Shown here in pieces: positions 42,841 through 52,466 of a stretch of 64,000 nt of DNA; positions within the stretch are counted from its first letter, which is position 1; each line of letters begins with the position of its first letter. The stretch is from Saccharibacillus alkalitolerans (GTDB lineage: Bacteria; Bacillota; Bacilli; Paenibacillales; Paenibacillaceae). The notes below the pieces were generated by a model. It was given only the letters and a program-made list of their open reading frames with translations. It was not told where the DNA came from and did not search any database. Location of the stretch: assembly GCF_011090185.1 (NCBI RefSeq), contig NZ_JAAFGS010000002.1:496001-560000 (forward strand), written 5' to 3'. A program made the position numbers and the translations under genes.

Positions 42841-44574
42841 TCATTGAGCTTTCAAGCCGCCTCCTGCATCTTTCCCGAACACAATTTCCTCCCGCAAATA
42901 AGACCGCGGTTCCGGGCGCAGCCTTCCCAGAGGTTGGGGACGCGAGAAATGGTAGCCCTGAAGCTCCCGGCAGCCGAGCGAAACCAGCAGGGCGCGCTGC
43001 TCTTCGGTCTCCACGCCTTCGGCTACGACCGAAAGGTCCAGTTCTCTCGACAGCCCCATGATGCCGCGGATCATCGCGCGGCTGACCGGATTCTGCTGCG
43101 CATTGCGGATCAGCATCCGGTCGATCTTCAGCGTGGCGACCGGCAGCTCCTGCAGCAGTCCTATGCCCGAGGAAGAACGGCTTCCGAGATCGTCCAGGGA
43201 AAAGGTCACGCCCCATTCGCTCAGCCGAAGCATCTGCGGCAAAATATGCGAAGCGTCAAGCCGCTGGGTCGTCTCGTTCAGTTCGATCTCGATTTTTTCC
43301 GGCGGGCATTGGGTCTGCACGAATACTTCCGCCGCAAGCTCGACAAAATACGGATCGCGCAGCGACTTGACGGTAATGTTGACATGAATGCGTTTCTCCG
43401 GGCTCAGCATGCGCTGCGCCAGGCACGCTTCGCGCAGTACCCAGAGATCGACCTGTTCGATCAATCCCGCCTTTTCCGCCGCTTCGATCGCCTCTACGGG
43501 AGAGACGAGCCCTCGCTGGGGATGGTTCCAGCGCAGCAGCGCTTCGTACGATACGGGATATCCCGTTACGGAATCGACGATCGGCTGATAATAGAGCTCC
43601 AATTCGCCCTTCTGCAGAGCCTGCCGCATATCGAGCTCCGCCTGCTGATCCTCGATGCGAAATATGCCCATCCCCGCCTTTCCGCCCTTTTTGATGCTGT
43701 ACATCGCCGTATCCGCCCGTTCGATATATTCGCGCAGCGAGTCCGCTTCCAGGCAGACCCCGATCGAGAGAGTCAGCTGTTCTTCCTGCTCGGTCAAAGG
43801 CAGATCTTCGACGCGAAAAGCCGCGACCAGACGGTCGACCGCTTCCTGCACCCGCTCCGCTTCGTTCGTGGGCAGAACGATCACGAATTCGTCGCCGCCG
43901 TATCGGCAGAGCAGCCAGTCGTCGTCGGCGGCTTTGCGGATCGCGTCCGCCAGCGACTGGAGGACGCGGTCCCCGGTCGTGTGTCCGTAGCCGTCGTTGA
44001 CTTCCTTGAAGTTGTCCAAATCCATGAAAATTACGGCTTTGGGCGAATCTTCGAGTTCCCGCTCGTAAAATTGTTCCAGGGCGCTGTGGCGCAGGAAGCC
44101 GGTCAAATCGTCGAAATACGTCGTCTCTTCCAGATGAATGAGACTCGCGATGACCGAGGCGACATGGCTCAGCCGCTCGACATCCTCCGCAGTGAAGGCG
44201 TGCTCCCGGTCCAGCGAGCAGATCGTGCCGTACAATTCGCCGTTTTCCAGATGGATCGGAACGCCGAGGAAGCTGGCTTTCCCGATCTCCGACGTCACCG
44301 GCATTTCCCGCGTAAGAGGCGAAGTCGTGGTATCTTCGATGATAATCGGTCCTTCGTTATTGACCAGACTGCAGTAAGAGATCGGATAAGGCAGAACGCT
44401 TCCTTCCCTGACCATCTCTTCATCGGCGTTCCAGGTACTGAGAATCGTGTTCTGTTTGCCGTTATTGTAAGCCATAAAAAAAGTATTGGCATCGATGACG
44501 GAGTGCAAAAGCGAGAACAGCGTTTTGGACGTGATCCGGATCAAATCCTGCCGCTGTTCCTTCATCGGTTTCAT
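42841..44574 (-). CDS. GAF-GGDEF-EAL cyclic-di-GMP signalling protein
   Basis: A 577-residue soluble protein. Residues ~5-145 form a GAF domain, followed by a GGDEF domain with an intact active site (RYGGDEFVIVLP) and MDLDNFKEVNDGYGHTTGD, then an EAL domain. The EAL motif (YEALLRW), NITVKSL, IELNET, LDDLGSRSSS, LKIDR and VAEGVET are recognisable, so most metal ligands of the phosphodiesterase are present. It could make or break cyclic di-GMP, switched by a ligand on GAF. GGAGG lies six bases before the ATG at 44574. No membrane part. Single gene. Confidence 0.92.
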   Translation of the reverse strand: MKPMKEQRQDLIRITSKTLFSLLHSVIDANTFFMAYNNGKQNTILSTWNADEEMVREGSVLPYPISYCSLVNNEGPIIIEDTTTSPLTREMPVTSEIGKASFLGVPIHLENGELYGTICSLDREHAFTAEDVERLSHVASVIASLIHLEETTYFDDLTGFLRHSALEQFYERELEDSPKAVIFMDLDNFKEVNDGYGHTTGDRVLQSLADAIRKAADDDWLLCRYGGDEFVIVLPTNEAERVQEAVDRLVAAFRVEDLPLTEQEEQLTLSIGVCLEADSLREYIERADTAMYSIKKGGKAGMGIFRIEDQQAELDMRQALQKGELELYYQPIVDSVTGYPVSYEALLRWNHPQRGLVSPVEAIEAAEKAGLIEQVDLWVLREACLAQRMLSPEKRIHVNITVKSLRDPYFVELAAEVFVQTQCPPEKIEIELNETTQRLDASHILPQMLRLSEWGVTFSLDDLGSRSSSGIGLLQELPVATLKIDRMLIRNAQQNPVSRAMIRGIMGLSRELDLSVVAEGVETEEQRALLVSLGCRELQGYHFSRPQPLGRLRPEPRSYLREEIVFGKDAGGGLKAQ

Positions 44575-44788
44575 AATAAGCCTCCATGGGTCTATAGTTG
44601 TACCGGAATAGGTATATGAGCTTGTTATAAAGGATAAGCAGGCAGGCGTCACGCCTCAAACAGACAATTTTTTCTACTTTATTCGCGGTTTTACCTCTAA
44701 TTTCGACTTCGTAAGCTTTAATTCTTCGAAATTTAAATTTTCACAATTCAATTTCTCGCTCTTCATTCACGGCACTAACGGAATCCCG

Positions 44789-45304
44789 CTATTTCAACGT
44801 GCGAATCCGTTCGACTCTCTCGCTCCCTTCCTTATACCAAACCATCACGACCTGCCCCTTTTTGAGCCCGTCGGAGCGCAGCGAACCGGATTCGCCCGTA
44901 ATCTTGACGCCGCTCCCGAGCGTCAGCATTACGGTTATCCCGGTCGACTCCCAATCCGATGGATCGGCTGCGGCGCCCCCGGGCGACCGTGAGCCGCCGC
45001 CAGCCGTCCCGGTTCCGCTCTCGAGCAGTTCCAGCGTCATTTTATCTCCTTCCAGCGCCGCGATCCGGCCGATCAGATCGGCGTCCAGCGCCTGGCGAAT
45101 GCCGCCGCGCCCGTTAAATCCGCCTCTCCCGGCGAAGCTTCCGGGCATCTCCATCCGCGCGCCCGGCCCTCCCATGCCGGCTCCTCCGCTTCCGGCGGCG
45201 GTAAGCGTGCTCGGGATGTTCTGCGCCGTCACGGCCTCGCAGGCCGACAGCAGGACGGACAAGCCGAGCAGCGACAGCAGAGTTCCGGTCTTTTTTTTAT
45301 CCAT
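44789..45304 (-). CDS. Small lipoprotein, Gly/Met-rich, unknown function
   Basis: A 171-residue lipoprotein. The lipobox is LLSAC near residue 22. A Gly/Met/Arg-rich middle (GSGGAGMGGPGARMEMPG) leads to a C-terminal beta-rich domain of about 80 residues (DLIGRIAALEGDKMTLELLE) with the look of an OB/DUF5666-type fold. The ATG at 45304 overlaps the stop of the GT39-like gene upstream by eight bases and has GAGGAGG nine bases before it, so the two are translated together. A possible role is in the cell envelope near the glycosyltransferase. Confidence 0.7.
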   Translation of the reverse strand: MDKKKTGTLLSLLGLSVLLSACEAVTAQNIPSTLTAAGSGGAGMGGPGARMEMPGSFAGRGGFNGRGGIRQALDADLIGRIAALEGDKMTLELLESGTGTAGGGSRSPGGAAADPSDWESTGITVMLTLGSGVKITGESGSLRSDGLKKGQVVMVWYKEGSERVERIRTLK

Positions 45305-46886
45305 CGATCGATTCCTCCTCGTCCGGAACCAACCGCCGTCCTAACGCGCTGTTCGCCAGCAGGGCGAGCGTATCTTTGAAGCCCATGTACGACAGCACGA
45401 TCAACAGCGGATAGACCGGATACAAGTATCGGGATTTGATCTCCCACAGCAGATAGAAGCCGATGAACCCCAGCAGCACCAGTACCGGCAGCACTTCGCC
45501 GTAACGCTTGGCGCGAATGCCGGTAACCAGCCTCACGCCGGCGAACGCGTACATGAGCACGCCGGCCGCGTACAGGGCCCACAGCAGGCCGGCGCGAGCG
45601 GCCGAATCGCCCTCGAACAGCCCGGTCAGCCAAGTATCGTAGCTGTAGCTGCCGGCGATGGAAGATCGGGCGAATCCTCGGTCCGGCGACCCGCTGCCGA
45701 TTCCGTAGCGGTCGATCTGGTAAGTGCCTTCGGTCCAGGTCCAGATCAGCTTTTTATAATACATGCCGAGCAGCTCGCCGAACGAAGCGTCCGACAGCTT
45801 TTCGCGGATGGATTGTTTGTACAGCTCCGCGCTGACGGCTTTGTCGTACCCCGCTTCCCTTTGATAGATCCGGTAGCTCTGCATGTTGTCCCAGAAACCG
45901 AAGCGCTCCAGGTTGATCCCCATGTTCAGCCACATGTAGACCGGCGCCGAATGTTCGGTGGCCGGATCTTCCGTCACGCCGCCCGCCTGCAGCGCCGCGT
46001 TCTGCGTCCAGGCCGGCACGTTGAAGAGCGCGGCCAACACGAGCAGCGACAGCAGGCCGCGCCGTACGCCGATTCTGCGGATGCCGAGCAGAATGCAGAG
46101 AACCGAAGCGATCAGCACGATCGCGCCGATGCCGCGGAAATAATTGCCCAGCGCCAGCAGAAGCGCCGCGAAGACGATGGACTTGAACGACTTCGTATTG
46201 ACGAACCGGAGTACGAAATAAATCGCCGACGTCAGCAGAGCCGTTCCGATCACGTCGTTGTAGATCAGATTCGGCATCAGCAGGGACGGGACATAGAACG
46301 CGGCGAACAGAAGCACGCCATAATCGTTCGCCTTATTCCGTCCCGTCAGCTCCCGGTAGATCAGATAGATCATCAGCGTCGTCAGCAGCGAGAACAGGAT
46401 GTTGAACAGCTTGATGACCAGGTAGTTGTTCGGGAAGATCGCCAGCAGCGTCTTGAGATACAGCACGATCGAGAAATTGAACGGAAACATATGCAGATAT
46501 CCGCCCGGCTCGAAGGTGGAGTAGTCGTTCCGATACAGCATATCGAGCGCCAGCGCCAGCACCGTCTGCGAGTCGTCCGTAGGCAGCCGCGGCAGCAGAA
46601 AGATCAGCGCGGCCTGCACGAGCAGCGACGCGCCCAGCACGGCCGGAACGACAGCGGCGGGGGAATACCGGTTCAGCTTTCGGCACAGCCGGTAGGCGAA
46701 CAGCGCAAGGGCCGCCAGGGCGAGCAGCAGCAGAATCAGCACGATCGGCCGCTGCGTGTCCAGAATCGGATTGTCGCCGTAAGCGGCAAAGTTATATTCG
46801 GCCCGCACGAAAAACGACGAGACGACAAACAGTCCGAAAAAAAACGTCAGGATCAGATAGAAAGCTTTTTTGAATACTTGCGGCAT
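45297..46886 (-). CDS. GT39/ArnT-like membrane glycosyltransferase
   Basis: A 529-residue integral membrane protein with about eleven helices. The first extracellular loop has LPTDDSQTVLALALDMLYRND, with the acidic pair of lipid-phosphate-sugar-dependent transferases (GT39/PMT-type). A long loop near residue 300 has EHSAPVYMWLNMGIN. The Tyr-rich end (EIKSRYLYPVYPLLIVLSY) is common in the family. It may transfer a sugar to surface proteins or polymers. AAGGGG precedes the ATG at 46886. The small lipoprotein gene overlaps its end. Confidence 0.75.
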   Translation of the reverse strand: MPQVFKKAFYLILTFFFGLFVVSSFFVRAEYNFAAYGDNPILDTQRPIVLILLLLALAALALFAYRLCRKLNRYSPAAVVPAVLGASLLVQAALIFLLPRLPTDDSQTVLALALDMLYRNDYSTFEPGGYLHMFPFNFSIVLYLKTLLAIFPNNYLVIKLFNILFSLLTTLMIYLIYRELTGRNKANDYGVLLFAAFYVPSLLMPNLIYNDVIGTALLTSAIYFVLRFVNTKSFKSIVFAALLLALGNYFRGIGAIVLIASVLCILLGIRRIGVRRGLLSLLVLAALFNVPAWTQNAALQAGGVTEDPATEHSAPVYMWLNMGINLERFGFWDNMQSYRIYQREAGYDKAVSAELYKQSIREKLSDASFGELLGMYYKKLIWTWTEGTYQIDRYGIGSGSPDRGFARSSIAGSYSYDTWLTGLFEGDSAARAGLLWALYAAGVLMYAFAGVRLVTGIRAKRYGEVLPVLVLLGFIGFYLLWEIKSRYLYPVYPLLIVLSYMGFKDTLALLANSALGRRLVPDEEESIDG

Positions 46887-46998
46887 GGTCCAGCCCCTTC
46901 TCGGCAAAAAATTCCCATAAGGAAACGGTCTTCAACCAGTATAGGCAACAAGCCTGAAAAAAAGCTGAAAAATGCGGCGGAATTTGGGCGAGCAGCGC

Positions 46999-47035
46999 AA
47001 AAAAAAGCACGTTTCCCGACTGCCGGAAAACGTGC
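46999..47035 (-). terminator. Intrinsic terminator after the lipoprotein gene at 47080
   Basis: On the minus strand GCACGTTTTCC pairs with GGAAACGTGC (one mismatch) around GGCAGTC-like loop bases, followed by eight Ts. Confidence 0.85.
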
Positions 47036-47079
47036 CGCGCTTCTTATGCGCCCGATCCGCCGTTCGATGCGCGGACCGG

Positions 47080-47550
47080 TCAGAAATACTCTCCCGCCGG
47101 CTTCAGGCGAATCGTCTCGGAACGTCTGCCTCCGTTCCAAATCAGCAGAAGTTCCACCGTGCCGGATTGGTCCGGCACATATTCCGTCGTGGTCAGGTCC
47201 CGAAGCAGATAAATGCCGTTATCGGGCACCTGCTTGACGACCAGACCGCCGCTGCCCGCTTCGATGTCCGCTCCGTAATACGAATATTTGACCTCGCCCG
47301 TCGGAGCGGGCTCGTCGCCTTCGTAACGGGCAGTCAAGCGCGCGCGAAGCTTTCCTCCGTCCTCCGGCACATACATGGAGTATTCGGCCGTCCAAGCTTC
47401 TCCTTCGCCCTCGTAATCGCGCGCGGCCGCCGCTGCCTCCTTTCGGATCGGAGCCGCCGCCGGGCCCGGAGCCGCCGCATTTTCCGCTTCCCTGCCGCAG
47501 CCGCCGAGCAGGATGGATATCGCCAAAACCGCAATCAGCCGTTTGTACAT
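47080..47550 (-). CDS. Lipoprotein of unknown function
   Basis: A 156-residue lipoprotein. The lipobox is LLGGC near residue 18, followed by an Ala/Pro-rich stretch and a beta-rich domain (AEYSMYVPEDGGKLRARLTA, then KYSYYGADIEAGSGG). The domain is not one I recognise, but looks like an immunoglobulin-type sandwich. GAGGAGG lies seven bases before the ATG at 47550. The longer frame upstream has no start with a ribosome site. Single gene between two same-strand units. Confidence 0.7.
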   Translation of the reverse strand: MYKRLIAVLAISILLGGCGREAENAAAPGPAAAPIRKEAAAAARDYEGEGEAWTAEYSMYVPEDGGKLRARLTARYEGDEPAPTGEVKYSYYGADIEAGSGGLVVKQVPDNGIYLLRDLTTTEYVPDQSGTVELLLIWNGGRRSETIRLKPAGEYF

Positions 47551-47690
47551 GTGTGTGTCCTCCTCTGCGCCGGCCGATCCGTTCGCCGAACGTCGTGCCT
47601 CTTCACTATTTGTAACCGTTTGAGCGCAGAAAAAAACGAATCGGCAAGCCCCTTTTTCGGCGGCGCGGCGGCCAATCGTTTTTCGCCGAT

Positions 47691-48647
47691 TCATCCCATC
47701 ATGTCGGCCGACAGGAAAACGCCGGCCGCATCAAAACGGACGCAGATCGTATGGCCCGCAAACAGTTCTCCGTCGTCATACCACAGCGCCACGTCCCCGT
47801 CTTCGTCCAGCGTCAGCGATTCCAGTTCCATCAAGCCGGCAAATTGTTCGGGAGTCGCTTCTTCTTCGTCTTCGTCCAGCCAAAAATCGTTTTTCGCGTC
47901 GAGCAGTTCATCCGCCGCCAGACGGCGGGCCGACGTGTCCGTCGATTCCAGACCGGCGATCCGCTGCTCCAAGATCGGAAGCAGCTCCAACGCCCGCTTT
48001 CTTTCCGGCGTTTGGAGACGAATGTCGATGCGCCGCCCTTCCGCCTCCCATTCGCCCTCGAACCATTGAAGCTCCGTCTTGAACGTCAACAGCCCGCCGG
48101 CCCAGCCGATCGGAGGATTGTCGGCGGCCGTTCGCTTGATCGGAGGCGGAGGCACGACCGCTTCTCCCATCGCATAGAATTCCTCTTCGATCTCCGATTC
48201 CTCCGCGCCTTCCATAATCAGATCCAACTGACGGAACGACATGCCCATCTGGGCCATCGAAGCGCTCGCCCGTCGGCCGTCGGCCGATTCGAAAACGAAG
48301 CGACCTTCCGCTCCGGTTCCGGCGCCGCTTTCCTCGAAAAAGACCGAGGCCGGCCCGAACGGACCCGGAACGGGAATATGGGTCCAGGAAGTTCCGCCCG
48401 AAGGCAGGCAGCGGTACAGGTCCGCGCATAGGAACGATTCCGCATCGGGTTCCGGAGCTTTCGATAAAATGCGAATTCGCCCGCTCGGCAGACGCTGCGC
48501 ATGCTTGAACTGAAGAAGCACGAGAGCGGTTCCGTCCGCCGAAAGCGCATGCGGCGCTTCGATCGCGTCCAGTTCCTCCCGGGCCCCGGGCTCGCGCGCA
48601 TAGACGCGCTTAAGCAGTTCCGTCATTTTGTCGGTGCCGTAATACAT
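47691..48647 (-). CDS. DUF2262-like protein
   Basis: A 318-residue soluble protein. The C-terminal ~130 residues, from WFEGEWEAEGRRIDIRLQ to the end (GHTICVRFDAAGVFLSADMMG), match the DUF2262 pattern as I know it. The N-terminal part is rich in Glu and Pro and has no recognised fold. AAGGAGA precedes the ATG at 48647. This start lies inside the end of the membrane-protein gene upstream (25-base overlap), so they are co-transcribed. Function unknown. Confidence 0.7.
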   Translation of the reverse strand: MYYGTDKMTELLKRVYAREPGAREELDAIEAPHALSADGTALVLLQFKHAQRLPSGRIRILSKAPEPDAESFLCADLYRCLPSGGTSWTHIPVPGPFGPASVFFEESGAGTGAEGRFVFESADGRRASASMAQMGMSFRQLDLIMEGAEESEIEEEFYAMGEAVVPPPPIKRTAADNPPIGWAGGLLTFKTELQWFEGEWEAEGRRIDIRLQTPERKRALELLPILEQRIAGLESTDTSARRLAADELLDAKNDFWLDEDEEEATPEQFAGLMELESLTLDEDGDVALWYDDGELFAGHTICVRFDAAGVFLSADMMG

Positions 48648-49429
48648 GTCAGACTCTCTCCTTCGTCGCTTGATTCGGACCGAGCCTCGATCAGGTCGGG
48701 CATCGGCCGCTGTCTATCTACGATCATACCAGAGCGAGGCCGGCTCCGAAACCGAATCGCGGCCGCCGCAGACGGAACGGGAGCTTCGGGTCGGTCCGCT
48801 TCGCCGATCTCCTGCAGCTTATACGAAGCCCGCATCGCCATGCCGAGTCCGATCAGCAGAGACACGCCGCCGAGAACCATGGCGATCATGCCGTTGTAGG
48901 CGGAATGATCCTGCTGCTCCTTGAACGACAGAATCGCGGTCTGGACCAGCGCCAGCGTAAACAGCGAAAAAGCCAAGTTCGTCAGCTTGATGGCCGTGAC
49001 CAGAGGCTTCTTCGCTCTTCCCGCCACAAACATGCCGAATACCGCGATGCCGATTTCCGTGAACGAGACGACCGCGATCAGCAGAGCTCCCTTGAACGAA
49101 TAGGCCGGCGAATAACCGAAATGCCGAACCGCCGCGCCGTACAGCAAAAAGATCAGGCTCGACCCTGCCACGATCAGCCCCATATGCAGGCAGCAGAGCC
49201 ATTCTTCGCCGGAATCCGGTCGGGAATCGTCCGTCTTCCCGTAAGCGCGGTGGCTTTTGACCGCGGTCAGTTTGGCTGTCGCCATGCCTACGTTGCAGAA
49301 GGCATGCAAGCACAGCAGCAGCGAAGTGCCGAACAGGCCGATCGCCAGTTTGGCGGCCGCGATCAGCAGATTGAAGCCGGCCGAACAGGCGGAGAAGCGC
49401 ATCTGCCTGGCCATTCTCTCGGCGTTCAT
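48623..49429 (-). CDS. Membrane protein of unknown function (four or five helices)
   Basis: A 268-residue membrane protein with four or five predicted helices, among them LLIAAAKLAIGLFGTSLLL, MGLIVAGSSLIFLLYG, GALLIAVVSFTEIGIAVFG and MIAMVLGGVSLLIGLGMAM. The C-terminal ~70 residues form a basic cytoplasmic tail. I do not recognise the family. GGAGGGGG precedes the ATG at 49429. It overlaps the gene upstream by four bases (ATGA) and the DUF2262-like gene downstream by 25, so these are one operon. Confidence 0.7.
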   Translation of the reverse strand: MNAERMARQMRFSACSAGFNLLIAAAKLAIGLFGTSLLLCLHAFCNVGMATAKLTAVKSHRAYGKTDDSRPDSGEEWLCCLHMGLIVAGSSLIFLLYGAAVRHFGYSPAYSFKGALLIAVVSFTEIGIAVFGMFVAGRAKKPLVTAIKLTNLAFSLFTLALVQTAILSFKEQQDHSAYNGMIAMVLGGVSLLIGLGMAMRASYKLQEIGEADRPEAPVPSAAAAIRFRSRPRSGMIVDRQRPMPDLIEARSESSDEGESLTCITAPTK

Positions 49430-50022
49430 GGCGCTCCCCCTCCTCCGTTCCGATCATCCCATTCGCCGTTATGCCAGAAGGGCAGCTCGGGACGAGGCGT
49501 GTGTTCGAAGCCGCCCGCCAGGACGCCGATCCCGCCCGTCAGCAGGCCTGCCGCCAGCAGAATTGCCGCCAGCTTCAGCCCGTTCCCGCTCCCGAACTTC
49601 GAAAGCCGGCCTTCTTCCGCGCGACTTCGTCTTTGCGCAGCGGTTCTCCCCGTCATCATGCGGATGAACGCGCCCGCGGCCGCACCGGCCGCCGCCAGGC
49701 CCAGCAGGCACAAGCCCAGCGAGAAAAATCCGGTTCCGAAGCTGAGCAGCGAAGCGCCGAAGCCGTTTTTGACAGATAAGAAACCTCCGAGCAGTCCCGC
49801 GGCTCCGATCAAGCCCGTTCCCAGGACCGCGCAGTATGCGGTCACGACCATTCCCCAGCCGCCGGCCAGAAACAGCAGTCGAAACAATAAGAAAATCATT
49901 TTGAACGGGAACAGAAACGGCGCGAAGATCGATTTGATCACGATTTCGGACGGTTGCCCCTGACGGGAATCACTCCAAAACGCTTCTTCGCCGTGATTCT
50001 TCCCGCTTTTCATGTGCCGCAT
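49426..50022 (-). CDS. Membrane protein flanking the two-component genes
   Basis: A 198-residue protein with a polar N-terminus and three to five membrane helices (FLFPFKMIFLLFRLLFLAGG, GMVVTAYCAVLGTGLIGAAG, LLSFGTGFFSLGLCLLGLAA, LKLAAILLAAGLLTGGIGVL). The block GASLLSFGTGFFSLGL resembles GAMLLSFGAG and MFGTGLFSLGL in the protein at 51966-52466 on the other side of the kinase pair, so they are probably paralogs. AAGGAG precedes the ATG at 50022. It is divergent from the response-regulator gene, so it is a likely target of that regulator. Confidence 0.7.
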   Translation of the reverse strand: MRHMKSGKNHGEEAFWSDSRQGQPSEIVIKSIFAPFLFPFKMIFLLFRLLFLAGGWGMVVTAYCAVLGTGLIGAAGLLGGFLSVKNGFGASLLSFGTGFFSLGLCLLGLAAAGAAAGAFIRMMTGRTAAQRRSRAEEGRLSKFGSGNGLKLAAILLAAGLLTGGIGVLAGGFEHTPRPELPFWHNGEWDDRNGGGGAP

Positions 50023-50161
50023 AATCCCTTCTCCTTTCTGTTGCCCTGTCCAGCATAGTCCGCCAACCTAAATCGAAAATAAACTTTCTTCGCGAAATCG
50101 TTTAGCTTAAGTTTACGTTCGGCCGCTATATCATTAAAATAGAAGAAAGGGGTGGGCGGAT

Positions 50162-50836
50162 TTGTTTCATATCCTGATTGCGGAAGACGACCGTAACGCC
50201 AACAAATTGATGGGAGCCGTGCTGAGGGCCGAAGGCTATACGGTGACGTCGGCCTTCGACGGCCGGGAAGCGCTGGAGAAGCTGGAGGAGCACCAGTTCG
50301 ATCTGATCGTCGCCGACGTCATGATGCCGAATCTGGACGGATACGAGCTGACGAGAATGCTGCGGGAAGCCGATTACCGGATGCCGATCCTGATGGTCAC
50401 GGCCAAGGAGCTTCCGGAAGACAAGCACAAGGGGTTTCTCGTAGGGACGGACGATTACATGACGAAGCCGGTGGACAAAAAGGAAATGCTGCTGCGCATT
50501 CAGGCGCTGCTGCGGCGTTCGCGGATCGTGAACGAGCGCAGGATCGCGATCGGCAGCGTGACGCTGAATTACGACGCGCTGACCGTATCTCGCGGCGACG
50601 ACATTCAGGCGCTTCCTCCGAAGGAATTTTATCTGCTGTACAAGCTGCTCGCTTATCCGGGCCAAGTATTCACGCGGCTGCAGCTGCTCGACGAAATCTG
50701 GGGATTGGAGACGGAAAGCGGGGAAAACACGATCACCGTGCATGTCAATCGGCTGCGCAAACGCTTCGAGCATTATCCGGAATTCGAGATTCAGGCGGTA
50801 CGCGGGCTCGGATACCGGGCGGTGAAAAAGGCATGA
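50162..50836 (+). CDS. OmpR-family response regulator
   Basis: A 224-residue response regulator. The receiver has acidic EDD at 8-10, phospho-acceptor D52 in VADVMMPNLDGYEL and K102 in MTKPVDKK. The C-terminal winged helix is of the OmpR/PhoB type (LPPKEFYLLYKLLAYPGQVF, VHVNRLRKRFE, AVRGLGYRAV). The start is TTG at 50162, with GGGGTGGGCGG before it; no ATG is available. The stop overlaps the kinase ATG by four bases. The promoter region is shared with the divergent membrane-protein operon. Confidence 0.9.
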   Translation: MFHILIAEDDRNANKLMGAVLRAEGYTVTSAFDGREALEKLEEHQFDLIVADVMMPNLDGYELTRMLREADYRMPILMVTAKELPEDKHKGFLVGTDDYMTKPVDKKEMLLRIQALLRRSRIVNERRIAIGSVTLNYDALTVSRGDDIQALPPKEFYLLYKLLAYPGQVFTRLQLLDEIWGLETESGENTITVHVNRLRKRFEHYPEFEIQAVRGLGYRAVKKA

Positions 50837-51894
50837 AAGAGCTCCGTTCTCCGGCCTCCAAGCTGAACCTGTTCCTGCTGCTGTCGATCAATCTGTTCGT
50901 GATCATCCTGTTTCTGCTGAGCGCGGCGGCGCTGCTCTGCGTGCTGCTGATCCACTGGGGCTGGCTGCCCGACAACTTCTACGAGCAGCCGAGCGTTCCC
51001 CTGCTGATCTTCGCTTATGTAATCAGTCTCATGATCGGCGCGGCCATCCTGCTGATGATCAACAGCGTGCTGATCAAGCCTATGCGGCATATGATCGCGG
51101 CGATGAACGAACTGGCGAAAGGGAATTTCGCCACCCGCATCCGGCTGAACAAAGGCTCGCATTCGCTGGAAATCAACGAATTCGCCAAAAGCTACAACAA
51201 AGCGGCGGAAGAGCTGGGAAGCGTCGAACTGCTGCGCAAAGACTTCATCAACAACTTTTCGCACGAATTCAAAACGCCGATCATTTCGATCAAAGGGTTT
51301 GCGGAACTGCTGCGGGAAGGCGGGGTGTCCGAAGAGGAACGGGAGGAATATCTGTCGATCATGATCGCGGAATCGGACCGGCTGGCCCAACTGGCGAACA
51401 GCATTTTGGAACTGTCCAAATTGGAATCCAAACGGGTCGCCTCGGAAAAAGAAATCTTCTCCGTCAGCGAACAGATCCGCCGCGCGATCCTGATGGCCGA
51501 GAGCAAATGGTCCGCCAAGGCGCTCAATTTCGATCTGGAGCTCGAGGAGACCGAATATCTCGGCAGCGCCCGGCTGCTGAATCAGGTCTGGGTCAACATT
51601 TTGGACAACGCCATCAAGTTTTCGCCGGACGGCTCGCTTCTGAGCGTTCGGGTGAACGGCGGTCCGGACGCCGTAACCGTCACGGTGCGCGACCGCGGGC
51701 CGGGCATGGACGAAGCGACGCTGGCCCGAATTTTCGACCAGTTCTATCAGGGAGACACCTCGCACGCTTCGGAAGGCAGCGGACTCGGCATGACGCTCGT
51801 GCGCAAGATTCTGACGCTGCACGAAGCGGAGATCGGGATCGACAGCTATCCCGGCGAAGGCACGTCCGTGACGGTGACGCTGCCGAGAGAATAA
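50833..51894 (+). CDS. Sensor histidine kinase (partner of the 50162 regulator)
   Basis: A 353-residue kinase. Two membrane helices (about 15-38 and 58-80) bracket a very short outside loop of about 20 residues, typical of intramembrane-sensing kinases. Then HAMP, HisKA with H144 in NNFSHEFKTPIISIKG, and HATPase with N box (WVNILDNAIKFS), G1 (RDRGPGMDE) and G2 (GSGLGMTLVRKI). The tiny sensor suggests detection within the membrane, as in BceS/LiaS-type kinases that respond to membrane stress or peptides. The ATGA overlap with the regulator shows co-expression. Confidence 0.92.
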   Translation: MKELRSPASKLNLFLLLSINLFVIILFLLSAAALLCVLLIHWGWLPDNFYEQPSVPLLIFAYVISLMIGAAILLMINSVLIKPMRHMIAAMNELAKGNFATRIRLNKGSHSLEINEFAKSYNKAAEELGSVELLRKDFINNFSHEFKTPIISIKGFAELLREGGVSEEEREEYLSIMIAESDRLAQLANSILELSKLESKRVASEKEIFSVSEQIRRAILMAESKWSAKALNFDLELEETEYLGSARLLNQVWVNILDNAIKFSPDGSLLSVRVNGGPDAVTVTVRDRGPGMDEATLARIFDQFYQGDTSHASEGSGLGMTLVRKILTLHEAEIGIDSYPGEGTSVTVTLPRE

Positions 51895-51965
51895 CGGCGG
51901 CCGACGGGCCGACGGATGGCGATCCGCCGAAGGCGCCCTGTAAGGCGGGCATGCCTTCGGCGCCT

Positions 51966-52466
51966 TCAGGAGTGAAACGAAAGCGCGACGCCCGGCAGCA
52001 TCAGCATGTTCAGTCCGTCCAGCGCCATGCCGAGCCCCAGCGAAAACAATCCGGTTCCGAACATCGTCAGCGCCAAAGAGCCGAAGAGGCTTTTGCCGCT
52101 TCGATAAGCTTCTTCGAGCGTGCGGATTCCGGCCGGCCGTCTGGACGGATTCCGGATTCCCGCTTCCTTCCCGCGCAGAAACCGGCGCGCAAAGTTCGTC
52201 GTCTTGAGTCCGACCGGCAGCGCGGCAGCCAGCAGGACGGCCCCGGCGCCGAAGCTCAGCAGCATCGCGCCCGGGCCGCCTCCCGTGTTGGCGGCCGCCG
52301 CATTGAACGCATAACCGGACATCGCGGCCAATACGAACGCAAGCCCGTATCCGAACAAGATGACGGCGGCATGCGGCAGCACATATAAGGTTTTCAGCGC
52401 CGCGGCCGCAATCCGGAACGGAAGAAGCGGCGGAAGATCGTTTTTGTTCGTGACGTTTTTTTGCAT
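51966..52466 (-). CDS. Membrane protein flanking the two-component genes (paralog)
   Basis: A 166-residue protein with about four helices (LYVLPHAAVILFGYGLAFVL, GAMLLSFGAGAVLLAAALPV, ALTMFGTGLFSLGLGMALDG). The LLSFGxG and FGTGxFSLGL blocks link it to the protein at 49426-50022. AGGAGG lies nine bases before the ATG at 52466. It is convergent with the kinase gene (72-bp gap), so it is separately transcribed. I know no function for this type. Confidence 0.7.
   Translation of the reverse strand: MQKNVTNKNDLPPLLPFRIAAAALKTLYVLPHAAVILFGYGLAFVLAAMSGYAFNAAAANTGGGPGAMLLSFGAGAVLLAAALPVGLKTTNFARRFLRGKEAGIRNPSRRPAGIRTLEEAYRSGKSLFGSLALTMFGTGLFSLGLGMALDGLNMLMLPGVALSFHS

Noticed and set aside
51929-51966. 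Terminator between the kinase and the convergent membrane-protein gene
   Set aside because: GAAGGCGCC and GGCGCCTTC can pair, but no T-run follows in either direction, so I did not list it.
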